Part shown: positions 1 through 6,859 of the stretch, piece by piece
Position numbering within the stretch: the stretch's first letter is position 1
Layout of the letters: the number at the start of each line of letters is the position of its first letter
DNA from: CAKUIA01 sp044433115
GTDB taxonomy: Bacteria; Verrucomicrobiota; Verrucomicrobiia; Opitutales; Intestinicryptomonadaceae
Assembly: GCA_044433115.1 (NCBI GenBank)
Contig: JAWXTY010000038.1
Coordinates: 1 to 9,844 of the forward strand
DNA length: 9,844 nucleotides
Direction of reading: 5' to 3'
Translations under genes and position numbers: made by a program
Notes under the pieces: generated by a model
The model's database searches: none
What the model saw: the letters and a program-made list of their open reading frames with translations, nothing else
Told to the model about the DNA's origin: nothing

Positions 1-313
1 TTTAGATATCTTATTTTCTTACTTAAAAAGTGAGCTATTCTTGAACTTAAGATAGGCTTTTACCTTGAGGAAAACTTTCATTTGTTTAAGTTGTCCCCAT
101 TTTTGCTGACTTTTTGCCTTTAGATTGTTTTATCTGTGTAAATCTGTGTTCATCTGTGGCTATTATGTACTCTTTACTTTTTAGTATGGGCTTTGGGGCG
201 TATTTTGGAGTTAGATTATTGTGTGTGGGGAAGCATTTTAGTTGCAAATTATTGCTTTGTTCTGTTATTAGTTGAGTAGAATTTGTTGATGATTTCTCTT
301 AGATGATGGTTTT
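1..313. other. Region without a supported gene
   Basis: No convincing reading frame is visible on either strand. A plus-strand frame open at the left edge ends at a TAG at 53-55 (17 codons) and could be the tail of an upstream gene, but nothing supports that. A weak inverted repeat (TATCTTA at 7-13, TAAGATA at 48-54) is present. The only ordered structure is a 10-bp tandem repeat at 132-161, listed separately. No good promoter was found for the gene that starts at 314: TTGAGT at 272-277 has no -10 hexamer at a proper distance. Confidence 0.5.
132..161. repeat. Three tandem 10-bp units (ATCTGTGNNN)
   Basis: Three consecutive 10-bp units share ATCTGTG followed by three variable bases: TAA (132-141), TTC (142-151) and GCT (152-161). 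The period of ten is exact, close to one helical turn. The run lies between genes and encodes nothing recognisable. I remember similar ATCTGTG strings between genes in other bacteria but cannot verify that here. Role unknown. Confidence 0.6.
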
Positions 314-742
314 ATGAAAAAGATAATAATTATAGAAATTTTGATTTTGCTTGGCTTGTATTTATGCTCCTTGTGTTTCTTGCCAGAGACTTTGGTTTTG
401 CACAAAAATGAATATGCAATTGCTGACTCTTTTATAAGTTTAAATCATTTTTATCTTAAGCTAGTAGAATATTTTGCAATCTATGCTTTATTTTCGGTGA
501 TATTGATGTATGTATTCTTCAAAACTAAAAAATATTTTTATAAAAGTATGCTTTTATTGATGGTTTTTGGGCTATATCTACTTTGGACTTGTGCAGTTTT
601 AATTATTAGTTTTAATATATCTAGTCTTTTCTATGACCTTATCGCATTTATATTTGCAATGTCTCTAGTGGCTTGGATTATTTATCTGCCTTATTCTTTG
701 ATATATATGAAAATACAAGAACTGAAGAAGCTTGAATGTTGA
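314..742 (+). CDS. Small hypothetical four-helix membrane protein
   Basis: This encodes 142 residues, mostly hydrophobic, with no family that I recognise. Four likely transmembrane helices lie at about residues 4-23, 49-70, 78-100 and 105-127. A Lys-rich loop (FKTKKYFYK, about 69-77) sits between helices 2 and 3, and the tail (IQELKKLEC) is charged. The ATG at 314 gives a typical inner-membrane N-terminus (MKK, then Ile-rich). No Shine-Dalgarno sequence precedes it; GATGAT at 302-307 lies six bases before the ATG, the spacing seen at other genes here, but no matching -35 is visible. The stop is 14 bases before the inverted-repeat element at 757. That the frame is real rests on length and coherent membrane topology, not homology. 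Confidence 0.6.
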   Translation: MKKIIIIEILILLGLYLCSLCFLPETLVLHKNEYAIADSFISLNHFYLKLVEYFAIYALFSVILMYVFFKTKKYFYKSMLLLMVFGLYLLWTCAVLIISFNISSLFYDLIAFIFAMSLVAWIIYLPYSLIYMKIQELKKLEC

Positions 743-756
743 GAACTTTTAGTATT

Positions 757-1008
757 GGTGGGTTCTAAAAATTAGTTTTTAAAAAGTAAAAGGGAAATGT
801 ACTTGCTCTTTTTTGCCTATTTTGGTCTAATTCCCTCTGTTTTTTCCTTAGATAATTCATTATTGAACTCGCATCAAAGAGGTCTCGCCCCGTTGGGGTA
901 AATGCTACGCATTTATTCTACCCCCTAAAGGTGTTCTCCTTAAAAACATAGAAAATTAACCTCAAAATAATCTGAAAAATAGCTAAGTGCTAATTTTTAG
1001 AAGCCACC
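757..1008. mobile_element. Non-coding element with 19-bp terminal inverted repeats, long form
   Basis: The left end (757-775, GGTGGGTTCTAAAAATTAG) and right end (990-1008, CTAATTTTTAGAAGCCACC) are inverted copies with one mismatch. The outer 36 bases on the left and about 35 on the right closely match the short element at 4971-5041, so the two are long and short forms of one family. The long form carries about 180 extra internal bases, including a GC-rich palindrome at 888-924. No transposase frame lies inside, which suggests a MITE-like element moved in trans. No target-site duplication is visible (left flank TT, right flank TG). The right end supplies the last codons and the stop of the broken gene at 990-1407. 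It could instead be a conserved 3' hairpin unit, since both copies begin about 14 bases after a stop codon. Confidence 0.6.
888..924. repeat. GC-rich palindrome inside the long element
   Basis: Two alternative hairpins share one strand. CCCC (888-891) can pair with GGGG (895-898) across a 3-base loop. Alternatively GGGGTA (895-900) plus AATGC (901-905) can pair with GCATT (909-913) and TACCCC (919-924), leaving TATTC (914-918) as a bulge. The patch is much richer in G+C than its surroundings. On the minus strand AAGGAGA precedes it (934-940), and one frame would read MRSIYPNGARPL before a stop. I treat that peptide as spurious. Function unknown. Confidence 0.45.
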
Positions 1009-1407
1009 TGATGCGTATTGTTTGTATTCTTAAAATTTGCAATATCAGAACGTACTGCTGGTAAAAGCAATAAAGGCAAAATCCACAATATAATCTTGAA
1101 AACAATGCCAGATTTAAGCTTAGAGAAATATTTATTATCTATAAAAATAAAAGCCTTATACACACAGGCACAAAAGAGGAAGGAAAAGAGTATAGCAAAT
1201 GTACTAAGTGCAGTAGCTATTCCTTCTACGCCTATGTTATCTTTAAAAAAAATATAAAAGCGTGGCGTCATTTAGCAAGGAATTTGTGATAATCATTCCC
1301 ACAAGAAACTGAATTGAGATAGCTAAAAATATCAAAGAAATTCCTCCAAATAAGTAAGATATGCTAAGTTTAGCTTCTTTGACTTGTTTATAATTTATCA
1401 ATTTCAT
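990..1407 (-). pseudogene. Membrane protein gene frameshifted at a run of eight T
   Basis: From ATG at 1407 the frame reads MKLINYKQVKEAKLS, then a hydrophobic helix, and stops at 1243-1245 after 54 codons. A second frame covers the rest, with two more hydrophobic segments (starting GIATALSTFAIL and GIVFKIILWILP), and stops at 990-992. The break is a run of eight T on the coding strand (1245-1252 on the plus strand is eight A). Removing one T joins the parts as ...LLYFFKDNIGVEG..., giving a continuous 138-residue protein with three helices. The last residues (VASKN) and the TAG stop come from the inverted-repeat element, so the original C-terminus may be lost. It follows another broken gene in the same direction. 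Alternatives are a phase-variable homopolymer, polymerase slippage that restores the frame, or a sequencing error. Family not recognised. Confidence 0.5.
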
Positions 1408-1421
1408 AAGAGGGGCTTTAG

Positions 1422-2862
1422 TTATTGTTTAGTGTTGTTAAGTGCTTTGTATAAGTCGTTTAGGGCGTTGTAGGTGATGTGGGATATGTCGGTTTTATTT
1501 AAATGGCGTATATCTTCAATGCAAAAAGTGTGGCATTTGTCTTTGTCTAATATAGAAAACATAGCTGAGTATAAGGTTACTTTATTTTTATCAAAAAAAT
1601 TACCTTCGTGGGCTTTAAGGGCTTGGGTATTTGTTTTGATAAGCGAGATTAGCTCTTGGAATTTAGCATTTTGCGACTTTGTAAAAGACTTAACATCAAA
1701 GGCTTCGCAGTGGGTTTCGACTCTCGCAATTGAATGATTATTCACAGTTATAGATTTTTTTCTTAATCATTTCTTTTATAGTTATATTTCTTGAGCTATA
1801 CGTTATTACTTTATCTTCAAAGAGGGCGATGGATCTGTAGCTGTCTCTGAAAATACCTCTGTACATAAAAAATCCAAGTGGCTTTCCTTGTGGCAGATAA
1901 GGCTTTATAGCAAGTAATGCAGTTGAATTTTTCTTATAATCATTTTGAATTTTTTCTATTTGATATTTTCTGTAGCCCTTTGATTGCACTATAGCTTTGT
2001 TTGAGGATTTTTTAATTTCCTCAAGGCTTGGGAAATTCCACGCTTCTTTTATATGCTTTATTGCATCTTCTGTCTCTTGGGCAATTCTAGCGTCCTCTGC
2101 TTTTTGTTTAGCAACATTTTCTTTCATCTTGATAAACTTCGAGCCATCGTCTTGTTGGGATACGCCAAGTCTGCCAGATTTCTTTGTAATATCTATATGA
2201 TTTACATCTATGTACTTTTGCATTACAGGGGGGATAGAGTCGTCTTATTTTGCTCCGATTAGATTGCCTAAGTTTGCTCCCTTAATTTTTTCTTTAGCTA
2301 GAAGCTCATAGTCTATATCGTAATCTTTTAGAAGCTCTAAGACTTCGCTTTCCTTTAGTTTATGGAAAGTGTGGTCGTTATTTTCTAGGGTGATTGAGTC
2401 GTCAAAAAGGCTTTCTACGATTTTTACAGGGTAGGGGCTTTTTGCATAATAAGAGCCGAATGCCGAGTTTGCCCTAAATGCGAGGTCGGTTAAGAGAGAG
2501 GGCAAAAGGGCGTAAAGATAGTTGAAGTTTTTCCCTATTCTATAAGCATACTTGCTTGGAGGAGAATAAAGCAAAGGCTCTTCGCCCTTGTAATTTATAT
2601 TTTTGTAGGGACGAATGAATACATAATAATCTTGGGCGAAAAAGAATATATCTTTGCTTGCTGGATCTTTCGCATAAGCCCACGTGCCAATAAGTTCTTT
2701 TCGCAACTGGCTAAGCTTTGGGGCTTTTGCAGCTTCAACTGCAAGTTCGTTTAGTTGCTTTTATTTCTTATTTAGGGTTTCGTCAGAAAACTTAAAGCCA
2801 CTGCAAGCTACACTCATTAGGCTGAAGCTTAGTATTATTAATGCGTAGAGGGTTTTCTTTAA
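1422..2862 (-). pseudogene. Broken lipoprotein-like gene with two in-frame TAA codons and one frameshift
   Basis: A single reading frame spans 2862 to 1738 with only two interruptions, TAA at 2761-2763 and TAA at 2245-2247. It starts with a secretion leader (KKTLYALIILSFSLMSVAC, then SGFKF), whose Cys would be the lipidation site. The leader has no start codon: TTA stands where ATG is expected, just after the stop of 2859-4004. After the first stop comes a domain with an LIGTW motif, as in lipocalin-like proteins. After the second come a charged helical stretch and a beta-type stretch. At seven A (plus strand 1755-1761 is seven T) loss of one base would join ...EMIKKK to SITVNNHSIARVE... and continue to the stop at 1422-1424, about 478 codons in all. 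Intact pieces could be mistaken for three genes (TTG 2706, ATG 2223, GTG 1745). Family unknown; the decay is well supported. Confidence 0.65.
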
Positions 2863-4004
2863 TTATTAGGGTGTATTGCAAAGATGGCGTAGCCTTTTGT
2901 TTCTTTTGTTCTAATTCCGATGCCGTTTCGTGTTGATATGCTTTCGGAGCTTATTTCGCCGAGGATAAAACCACTGCTTTTGTCTTTGGGGAAGTTGAGG
3001 CTTGTATTCATTTCATTATTTGAAAATATAGCTTCTTCGGCTTCGCCTTTGCTTTGTAGTCCAGATTTTGTAGCGTAGCCTTTAAATTGAAGTTGTTTTA
3101 AAGACATATTCATTTTGATGGATTTTTGCTCTTGGCTCAACTCTCCCAAAAAGGATAAGGTAGAGGTATCTTTATATATAGAGGCAGTCAAAGTATTCTC
3201 TTCTTTGTTTAGAGGCAATATATCTTTTATTTTACTGACTCCACCTATCTCGTTCCAAGTCAGCAAGAAATAACATACGTCATCTTTGTTTTGGACGAAA
3301 TTATCTCTATGCTTTTTGAGCAGATTTATAGTAGAATTAAGCCCATCTTCTTTTAAAAAATTTGAGCTGTGTTTATTTATATCAACTAAAAGCTCAGAGA
3401 TATTGTCAAAAGGGGTCTCTTTTTTAGTAGCAAAGTCTTGATTGCTTGGTATTTTATTTTCACTTGAATTAGGTGTCGCTTCTTTTAGATTTTCTGTATT
3501 TAAATTATTGTAGCTGAATACGACAACAAGCAGAGAGTGCGTTTTCTTCTCTTCTTGGATAAGCATTGTAGGAGCTGTCCCTATATTAAAGCCCTTAGGG
3601 GTGGAAAGGTTTGACATATAAATTTCGTGTGGCTCTTCTTCGTTTAGCGATTTTAGCTTAAATTCAGATATAGAAGCCCCTTCTTTTGTGGCGTCAAAAG
3701 TCCCTTTAAATGACATATTATGAGGTAGCGTAAATTCATTTTCGCCCACTTTGAGTGCTTGAGTAAATATAGTTGGGGTATCCTTTTTATCGTTGTATAT
3801 GGCAAAGCCAAGCAAGCAAGTGTCATCAATTTGCTTATCTTTAAGGCTGTCTTCAACTAAAGTCTTTAAAGAGTTTGCAGTAAATCTTGTAGGTGATTTC
3901 CCCTTTGTATCCTTGGCTAAAGGCGAGTTGGGATTTTTGTCAGCGTAGCTATTTATATTTAAGAGCAAAATTGCCACTGTTAATATACTAAGAAATCTTT
4001 TCAT
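2859..4004 (-). CDS. Secreted protein of unknown function
   Basis: This encodes 381 residues with a clear Sec signal peptide: MKRFLSILTVAILLLNINSYA, probable cleavage before DKNP. There is no lipobox Cys, so a soluble periplasmic or exported protein is expected. The mature part is hydrophilic and rich in Lys, Glu, Ser and Asn. A beta-type N-terminal half is followed by a low-complexity Ser/Asn linker (about residues 175-195), a helical stretch, and a second beta-type half ending GYAIFAIHPNN. I recognise no domain. ATG 4004 fits both the signal peptide and the promoter at 4011-4039, whose predicted start of transcription falls on the ATG. It heads a minus-strand unit whose next two genes are broken; the lipoprotein leader begins directly at this stop codon, as in an operon. 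The unit diverges from the Sel1 gene. Confidence 0.8.
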   Translation of the reverse strand: MKRFLSILTVAILLLNINSYADKNPNSPLAKDTKGKSPTRFTANSLKTLVEDSLKDKQIDDTCLLGFAIYNDKKDTPTIFTQALKVGENEFTLPHNMSFKGTFDATKEGASISEFKLKSLNEEEPHEIYMSNLSTPKGFNIGTAPTMLIQEEKKTHSLLVVVFSYNNLNTENLKEATPNSSENKIPSNQDFATKKETPFDNISELLVDINKHSSNFLKEDGLNSTINLLKKHRDNFVQNKDDVCYFLLTWNEIGGVSKIKDILPLNKEENTLTASIYKDTSTLSFLGELSQEQKSIKMNMSLKQLQFKGYATKSGLQSKGEAEEAIFSNNEMNTSLNFPKDKSSGFILGEISSESISTRNGIGIRTKETKGYAIFAIHPNN

Positions 4005-4010
4005 AGCGAC

Positions 4011-4039
4011 ATTAAAGTATTTCTATTTATATCTGTCAA
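4011..4039 (-). promoter_or_regulatory. Sigma-70-type promoter of the 2859-4004 gene, predicted leaderless
   Basis: Reading the minus strand, TTGACA (4039-4034, perfect consensus) is followed by 17 bases and TTTAAT (4016-4011, five of six). Six bases then separate the hexamer from ATG at 4004, so transcription is expected to begin at or within a base of the start codon. There is no Shine-Dalgarno sequence, and no room for one. Confidence 0.75.
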
Positions 4040-4117
4040 GTTTTTGTTTTTCTAAATAACTTTTGAAAACTAAAGCAAAAATACACTTGCTCTTTTCTTT
4101 TAGATTTGCTTTAATCT

Positions 4118-4147
4118 TTGTTGTTCTTATTACAAATAATTTATAAA
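4118..4147 (+). promoter_or_regulatory. Probable promoter of the Sel1-repeat gene, predicted leaderless
   Basis: TATAAA at 4142-4147 lies six bases before ATG 4154. A weak -35 (TTGTTG, 4118-4123) sits 18 bases upstream. The -10 spacing matches that of three other genes here. An ATG at 4148 directly abuts the hexamer and is therefore a less likely start. The promoter lies just downstream of a decayed copy of the inverted-repeat element (about 4042-4096). Confidence 0.5.
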
Positions 4148-4153
4148 ATGAAT

Positions 4154-4957
4154 ATGTCAAAAAAATATAAATATTTACTAGGCTCGCTTTTTGTGCTTGG
4201 GTCTTTTTCAACTTTAAATGCAGAGCTTGCAGCAACTCCTGAAAGCTATTATGAAAATGCTATAGGCTTTTTAAAGCAAGATAACAAAGATGTATCTAAG
4301 GCTTTTGCTGAAATGAAAAAATCGGCAGACTTAGGCTATGCTAAGGCTCAGGCAAACTTGGCTTTGCTATATGCAATGGGTGTTGGTACTGAAAAAAATC
4401 TAACAGAGTCTTTTAGACTATACACTTTAGCTGCTAATCAAGGCAATGCAACTGCTCAGCGTTATTTAGGGGCGTATTACGCATTAGGTATAGCTGTGGA
4501 AAAGAACGTAGCTGAGGCGGTTAAGTGGACAGTAATGGCTGCTAATCAAGGAGATGCAAAGGCTCTATACAACCTTAGTGTATTTTTAGACAAGGGGATA
4601 GGCGTAGAAAAGAATGACGCAAAGGCACTCGATTGTCTCGTTAAATCGGCATCTTTGGGCGAAGCTGATGCTCAATTAGACTTAGGAGTACGCTATTTGG
4701 CAGGTGCTGGTGTTGAAAAGAACGAGCTTGAGTCTTTTAATTGGATTAAAAAGGCTGCAGAGCAAGGCAATCTTCAAGCTATATTTAACTTAGGGGTATA
4801 TTATGACAGAGCTATAGGCACTGAAAAGAATAATAAACTTTCTCTACATTGTTTCGATGTGGCAGCTAAAAATGGACACAAGCAAGCTATAGAAGTCCTA
4901 AAGAATTTAGAAGCTAGAATTAATGCCGAAAAGGCAAAGGCTCAAGAAGCTAAGTAA
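4154..4957 (+). CDS. Secreted Sel1-repeat protein
   Basis: This encodes 267 residues from ATG 4154. A signal peptide (MSKKYKYLLGSLFVLGSF, cleavage near STLNA before ELAA) sends it to the periplasm or beyond. The mature part is a chain of 36-residue Sel1-like (TPR-related) helical-hairpin repeats: five full units at about 62-97, 98-133, 134-169, 170-205 and 206-241, with partial units at either end. Each follows the pattern A-A-x-x-x-L-G-x-x-Y-x-x-G-x-G-V-x-K-N and ends A-A-x-Q-G. A Lys/Ala/Glu-rich helix closes the protein. Sel1 repeats form scaffolds for protein binding, so a partner-binding role in the envelope is likely, but the partner cannot be named. Start: ATG 4148 adds only Met-Asn, and a farther upstream ATG at 4118 would spoil the leader; 4154 fits the promoter. 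It is followed by the short inverted-repeat element and a terminator. Confidence 0.9.
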   Translation: MSKKYKYLLGSLFVLGSFSTLNAELAATPESYYENAIGFLKQDNKDVSKAFAEMKKSADLGYAKAQANLALLYAMGVGTEKNLTESFRLYTLAANQGNATAQRYLGAYYALGIAVEKNVAEAVKWTVMAANQGDAKALYNLSVFLDKGIGVEKNDAKALDCLVKSASLGEADAQLDLGVRYLAGAGVEKNELESFNWIKKAAEQGNLQAIFNLGVYYDRAIGTEKNNKLSLHCFDVAAKNGHKQAIEVLKNLEARINAEKAKAQEAK

Positions 4958-4967
4958 TTTTTGTAAT

Positions 4968-5044
4968 ATAGGTGGGTTCTAAAAATTAGTTTTTGAAAAC
5001 TAAAAGAAAAAATAGCTAAGTGCTAATTTTTAGAACCCACCTAT
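4968..5044. mobile_element. Short form of the inverted-repeat element, perfect 22-bp arms
   Basis: Perfect arms at 4968-4989 and 5023-5044 enclose 33 bases, so the strand can fold into a strong hairpin. The core element (4971-5041, GGTGGG to CCCACC) is flanked by TA on both sides, as expected for TA-target insertion of the mariner/IS630 type. Its ends match those of the element at 757-1008 almost base for base; it could be an internal-deletion derivative. It starts 14 bases after the Sel1 stop codon and precedes a terminator, so the transcript would carry the hairpin at its 3' end and may be stabilised by it. Confidence 0.65.
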
Positions 5045-5054
5045 CATTTAAGAT

Positions 5055-5092
5055 AAAAGATGGCTCGCTTTTGTTGGGTCATCTTTTTTTTT
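5055..5092 (+). terminator. Intrinsic terminator of the Sel1 gene
   Basis: AAAAGATG (5055-5062) pairs with CATCTTTT (5080-5087) across a 17-base loop, and the T run continues to 5092. The stem is AT-rich and the loop long, but the position after the Sel1 gene and before the next promoter (5105) fits. The reverse strand has no comparable T run. Confidence 0.6.
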
Positions 5093-5104
5093 GATAAAAA
5101 ATAC

Positions 5105-5133
5105 TTTACATAGTAACAGCAACTCTTTATAAA
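5105..5133 (+). promoter_or_regulatory. Strong sigma-70-type promoter of the 5140-6021 gene, predicted leaderless
   Basis: TTTACA (5105-5110, five of six) is followed by 17 bases and TATAAA (5128-5133, five of six). Exactly six bases separate the hexamer from ATG 5140, so the transcript should begin at the start codon. No Shine-Dalgarno sequence is present. Confidence 0.75.
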
Positions 5134-5139
5134 GAAAAT

Positions 5140-6021
5140 ATGTTACACGGATATATCTTTGCCTTTGTTGCTTTGATCGTTATTTCGATTATTGCAAATA
5201 TTTTTAGAAAAGTTAAAAAGAGCGAAAATGTTGTTCTGCACGCTCTTAGTTTTGTGCCTGTAACTTGTAGTTTTATGACTATATTGTGGGGGCTAAGTTT
5301 TGTTTTTGCAATGTTTGTGTTGTCTTATTTTGTTGCTAATATTTTTAGCGATTCGACTGATATAGGTAGTATAATTCTCTTTTCGATGATTGTTACTTTT
5401 GGCTTAGTTACGCTATTGAATTTTATATTTTGCGTCTACATTTTACGAAAGTTTGCAAGGCGTAATTTAAAGAAATACATTTATATATCCTATGCTTGCA
5501 CCTTTTTATTAAGTGGGGTATTGGGCGTTCTTAGTTGTATATATTTCTTCTTTAATGCACTTTGGTATAGTACTAATGTAGATGATTATTTTGCATACGA
5601 GTCTCAACGTTTGCCAGCACTTTGCCCTGAATATAACTTAAGGCTAAAATTCAATTCTGGCAAAATTGTAAATTTGCACTTAGATCCTTGTGGGCATAGC
5701 GATTATAAAGTGTATAAGCTCGATGATGGCAATATTTATATGGAGTCTAAGGGCAGGCAGTTTTCATATTTAGTTGAGCTGACAAAAGAGGAAGTCTATG
5801 CACATTCTGGCAATTTCTTCTATAAGCTAAATGGCGAGGCAATTAGTGGCTTTGGAGGCAGTAGCAATACAATTACAACATTTTCTACATACAAAGGCTC
5901 TTTGGATAATGACAGGGGTTCATTTAGTGCAAAAGCCCAAGACTTTGGCGACATTCTTGACAATAAAGTCTTGCTTGGCGACTTAGAGACTTGGGGGTTT
6001 ATAAAAATTGACAACTTATAA
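5140..6021 (+). CDS. Four-helix membrane protein with a large C-terminal domain
   Basis: This encodes 293 residues of no family that I recognise. Hydrophobic segments lie at about 3-22, 41-66, 76-104 and 113-143, followed by a polar domain of about 150 residues. By the positive-inside rule, the loops RKVKK (after helix 1) and RKFARRNLKK (after helix 3) face the cytoplasm, which places the C-terminal domain in the periplasm. That domain looks beta-rich, with one Cys pair (LCPEY and DPCGH) that could form a disulfide. A promoter six bases upstream of ATG 5140 fixes the start. The gene has its own promoter and stands between the Sel1 terminator and convergent hisA, with only 28 bases between the two stop codons and no visible terminator. 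A sensor or envelope-maintenance role is possible, but nothing in the sequence decides it. Confidence 0.75.
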   Translation: MLHGYIFAFVALIVISIIANIFRKVKKSENVVLHALSFVPVTCSFMTILWGLSFVFAMFVLSYFVANIFSDSTDIGSIILFSMIVTFGLVTLLNFIFCVYILRKFARRNLKKYIYISYACTFLLSGVLGVLSCIYFFFNALWYSTNVDDYFAYESQRLPALCPEYNLRLKFNSGKIVNLHLDPCGHSDYKVYKLDDGNIYMESKGRQFSYLVELTKEEVYAHSGNFFYKLNGEAISGFGGSSNTITTFSTYKGSLDNDRGSFSAKAQDFGDILDNKVLLGDLETWGFIKIDNL

Positions 6022-6049
6022 AAATTGCTTTTAAATCTTTAGCTATTTG

Positions 6050-6784
6050 TTAAGCCATTGAGTTCATAGTTTTAAGTTCTGCGAAGGATATTTTTGCTTC
6101 GTAGATTGCTTTGCCTATGATAGCTCCATCTAGGTTTGGATATAGCTTTTTCAAGTCTGCAAGATTGTAAATATCCTTAGCACAAGAGATACCACCTGAG
6201 GCGATAATATTTGTATTAGGAACTGCCTTTAGCATTTCTTCTTGGGCTTTTAGATTAGGACCTGTTAGCATACCATCTGTGTCGATGTCTGTGTAAATTA
6301 TAGTAGACAAACCCATTTGGCTAAGGTCTTTAGCGAAGTCGAGAGCCTTGCGTTGGCTGACTTCTACCCAGCCATTTATGGCAACATAGCCATTTTTAGC
6401 GTCTATGCCTATGGCAATTTTTTCGCCATATAGTGAAATTAATTCTTGGGCAAATTCTGGATTAGTACAAGCCTTAGTTCCTATTATAGCACGTTCTACG
6501 CCAGCGTCGAAGGCACGTTTAACAGAGTCTAAATCACGCATAGCACCCCCAAGTTGAATTTTCATACCAAGCGTTGCAATTTCTTCAACTATATCAAGCA
6601 CGCTAGTTTTAGAGTCGAAAGCACCATCTAGGTTTACGATATGTATCCATTTAGAGTCTGCGTCTGCAAAATTTTTTGCAGCGTCAACTGGGTTATTAAA
6701 ATAAACTGTTTGTTCGTTTGCAAGCCCTTGTTTGAGTCTCACGCACTTTCCGTCTTTAATATCTATAGCTGGGTATATATTCAT
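6050..6784 (-). CDS. hisA: HisA, phosphoribosylformimino-5-aminoimidazole carboxamide ribotide isomerase
   Basis: HisA opens the ribose ring of ProFAR to give PRFAR (an Amadori rearrangement), the fourth step of histidine synthesis, in the cytoplasm. The 244 residues match the usual length of this single-domain TIM barrel. Seen in the sequence: the N-terminal MNIYPAIDIKDGKCVRL with catalytic Asp8; GIDAKNG with the second catalytic Asp at 128; YTDIDTDGM (165-172); and the two phosphate-binding loops, SGGIS (about 196-200) and GKAIY (224-228). ATG 6784 gives the standard N-terminus; a TTG at 6790 would add only Met-Asn. No other his gene is next to it, so histidine genes are dispersed here or lie elsewhere. 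It converges with the 5140-6021 gene and diverges from priA across an 81-base gap. It should not be confused with the actinobacterial bifunctional HisA/TrpF enzyme, also called PriA. Confidence 0.96.
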   Translation of the reverse strand: MNIYPAIDIKDGKCVRLKQGLANEQTVYFNNPVDAAKNFADADSKWIHIVNLDGAFDSKTSVLDIVEEIATLGMKIQLGGAMRDLDSVKRAFDAGVERAIIGTKACTNPEFAQELISLYGEKIAIGIDAKNGYVAINGWVEVSQRKALDFAKDLSQMGLSTIIYTDIDTDGMLTGPNLKAQEEMLKAVPNTNIIASGGISCAKDIYNLADLKKLYPNLDGAIIGKAIYEAKISFAELKTMNSMA

Positions 6785-6796
6785 ATTCAAACTACA

Positions 6797-6822
6797 ATCA
6801 TATATTTATACAAAGTAGTCAA
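6797..6822 (-). promoter_or_regulatory. Possible hisA promoter
   Basis: On the minus strand TATGAT (6802-6797) is a good -10 hexamer, 12 bases before ATG 6784 and exactly six before TTG 6790. The nearest -35, TTGACT (6822-6817), is only 14 bases away, shorter than normal; using it with GATTGT (6799-6794) restores 17 bases but gives a poor -10. Any leader would be only a few bases long. Confidence 0.35.
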
Positions 6823-6830
6823 TTTTTTTA

Positions 6831-6859
6831 TTGAGTTTTCTGCGATACTCTTCTTTATA
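6831..6859 (+). promoter_or_regulatory. priA promoter, predicted leaderless
   Basis: TTGAGT (6831-6836) is followed by 17 bases and TTTATA (6854-6859), then six bases before ATG 6866. The predicted transcription start therefore coincides with the start codon. The preceding AGAGAG is too close to the ATG to act as a good ribosome binding site. It lies back to back with the hisA promoter. Confidence 0.6.

Noticed and set aside
1018..2262. Plus-strand open frames opposite the minus-strand remnants (1018-1257, 1474-1737, 1997-2200, 2053-2262)
   Set aside because: They are short, overlap each other or the minus-strand coding remnants, and their composition reflects the complementary strand.
1738..2763. 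Reassigned TAA codon (genetic code change) to explain the two in-frame stops
   Set aside because: TAA ends hisA, priA, the Sel1 gene and others at the expected places, and the same gene also has a frameshift and no start codon.
3653..4235. Minus-strand frames at 3653-3856 and 4023-4235
   Set aside because: The first is an alternative frame inside the secreted-protein gene; the second covers its promoter and the antisense of the Sel1 signal peptide.
6022..6049. Bidirectional terminator between the convergent 5140-6021 gene and hisA
   Set aside because: No stem of useful length is visible in the 28 bases.
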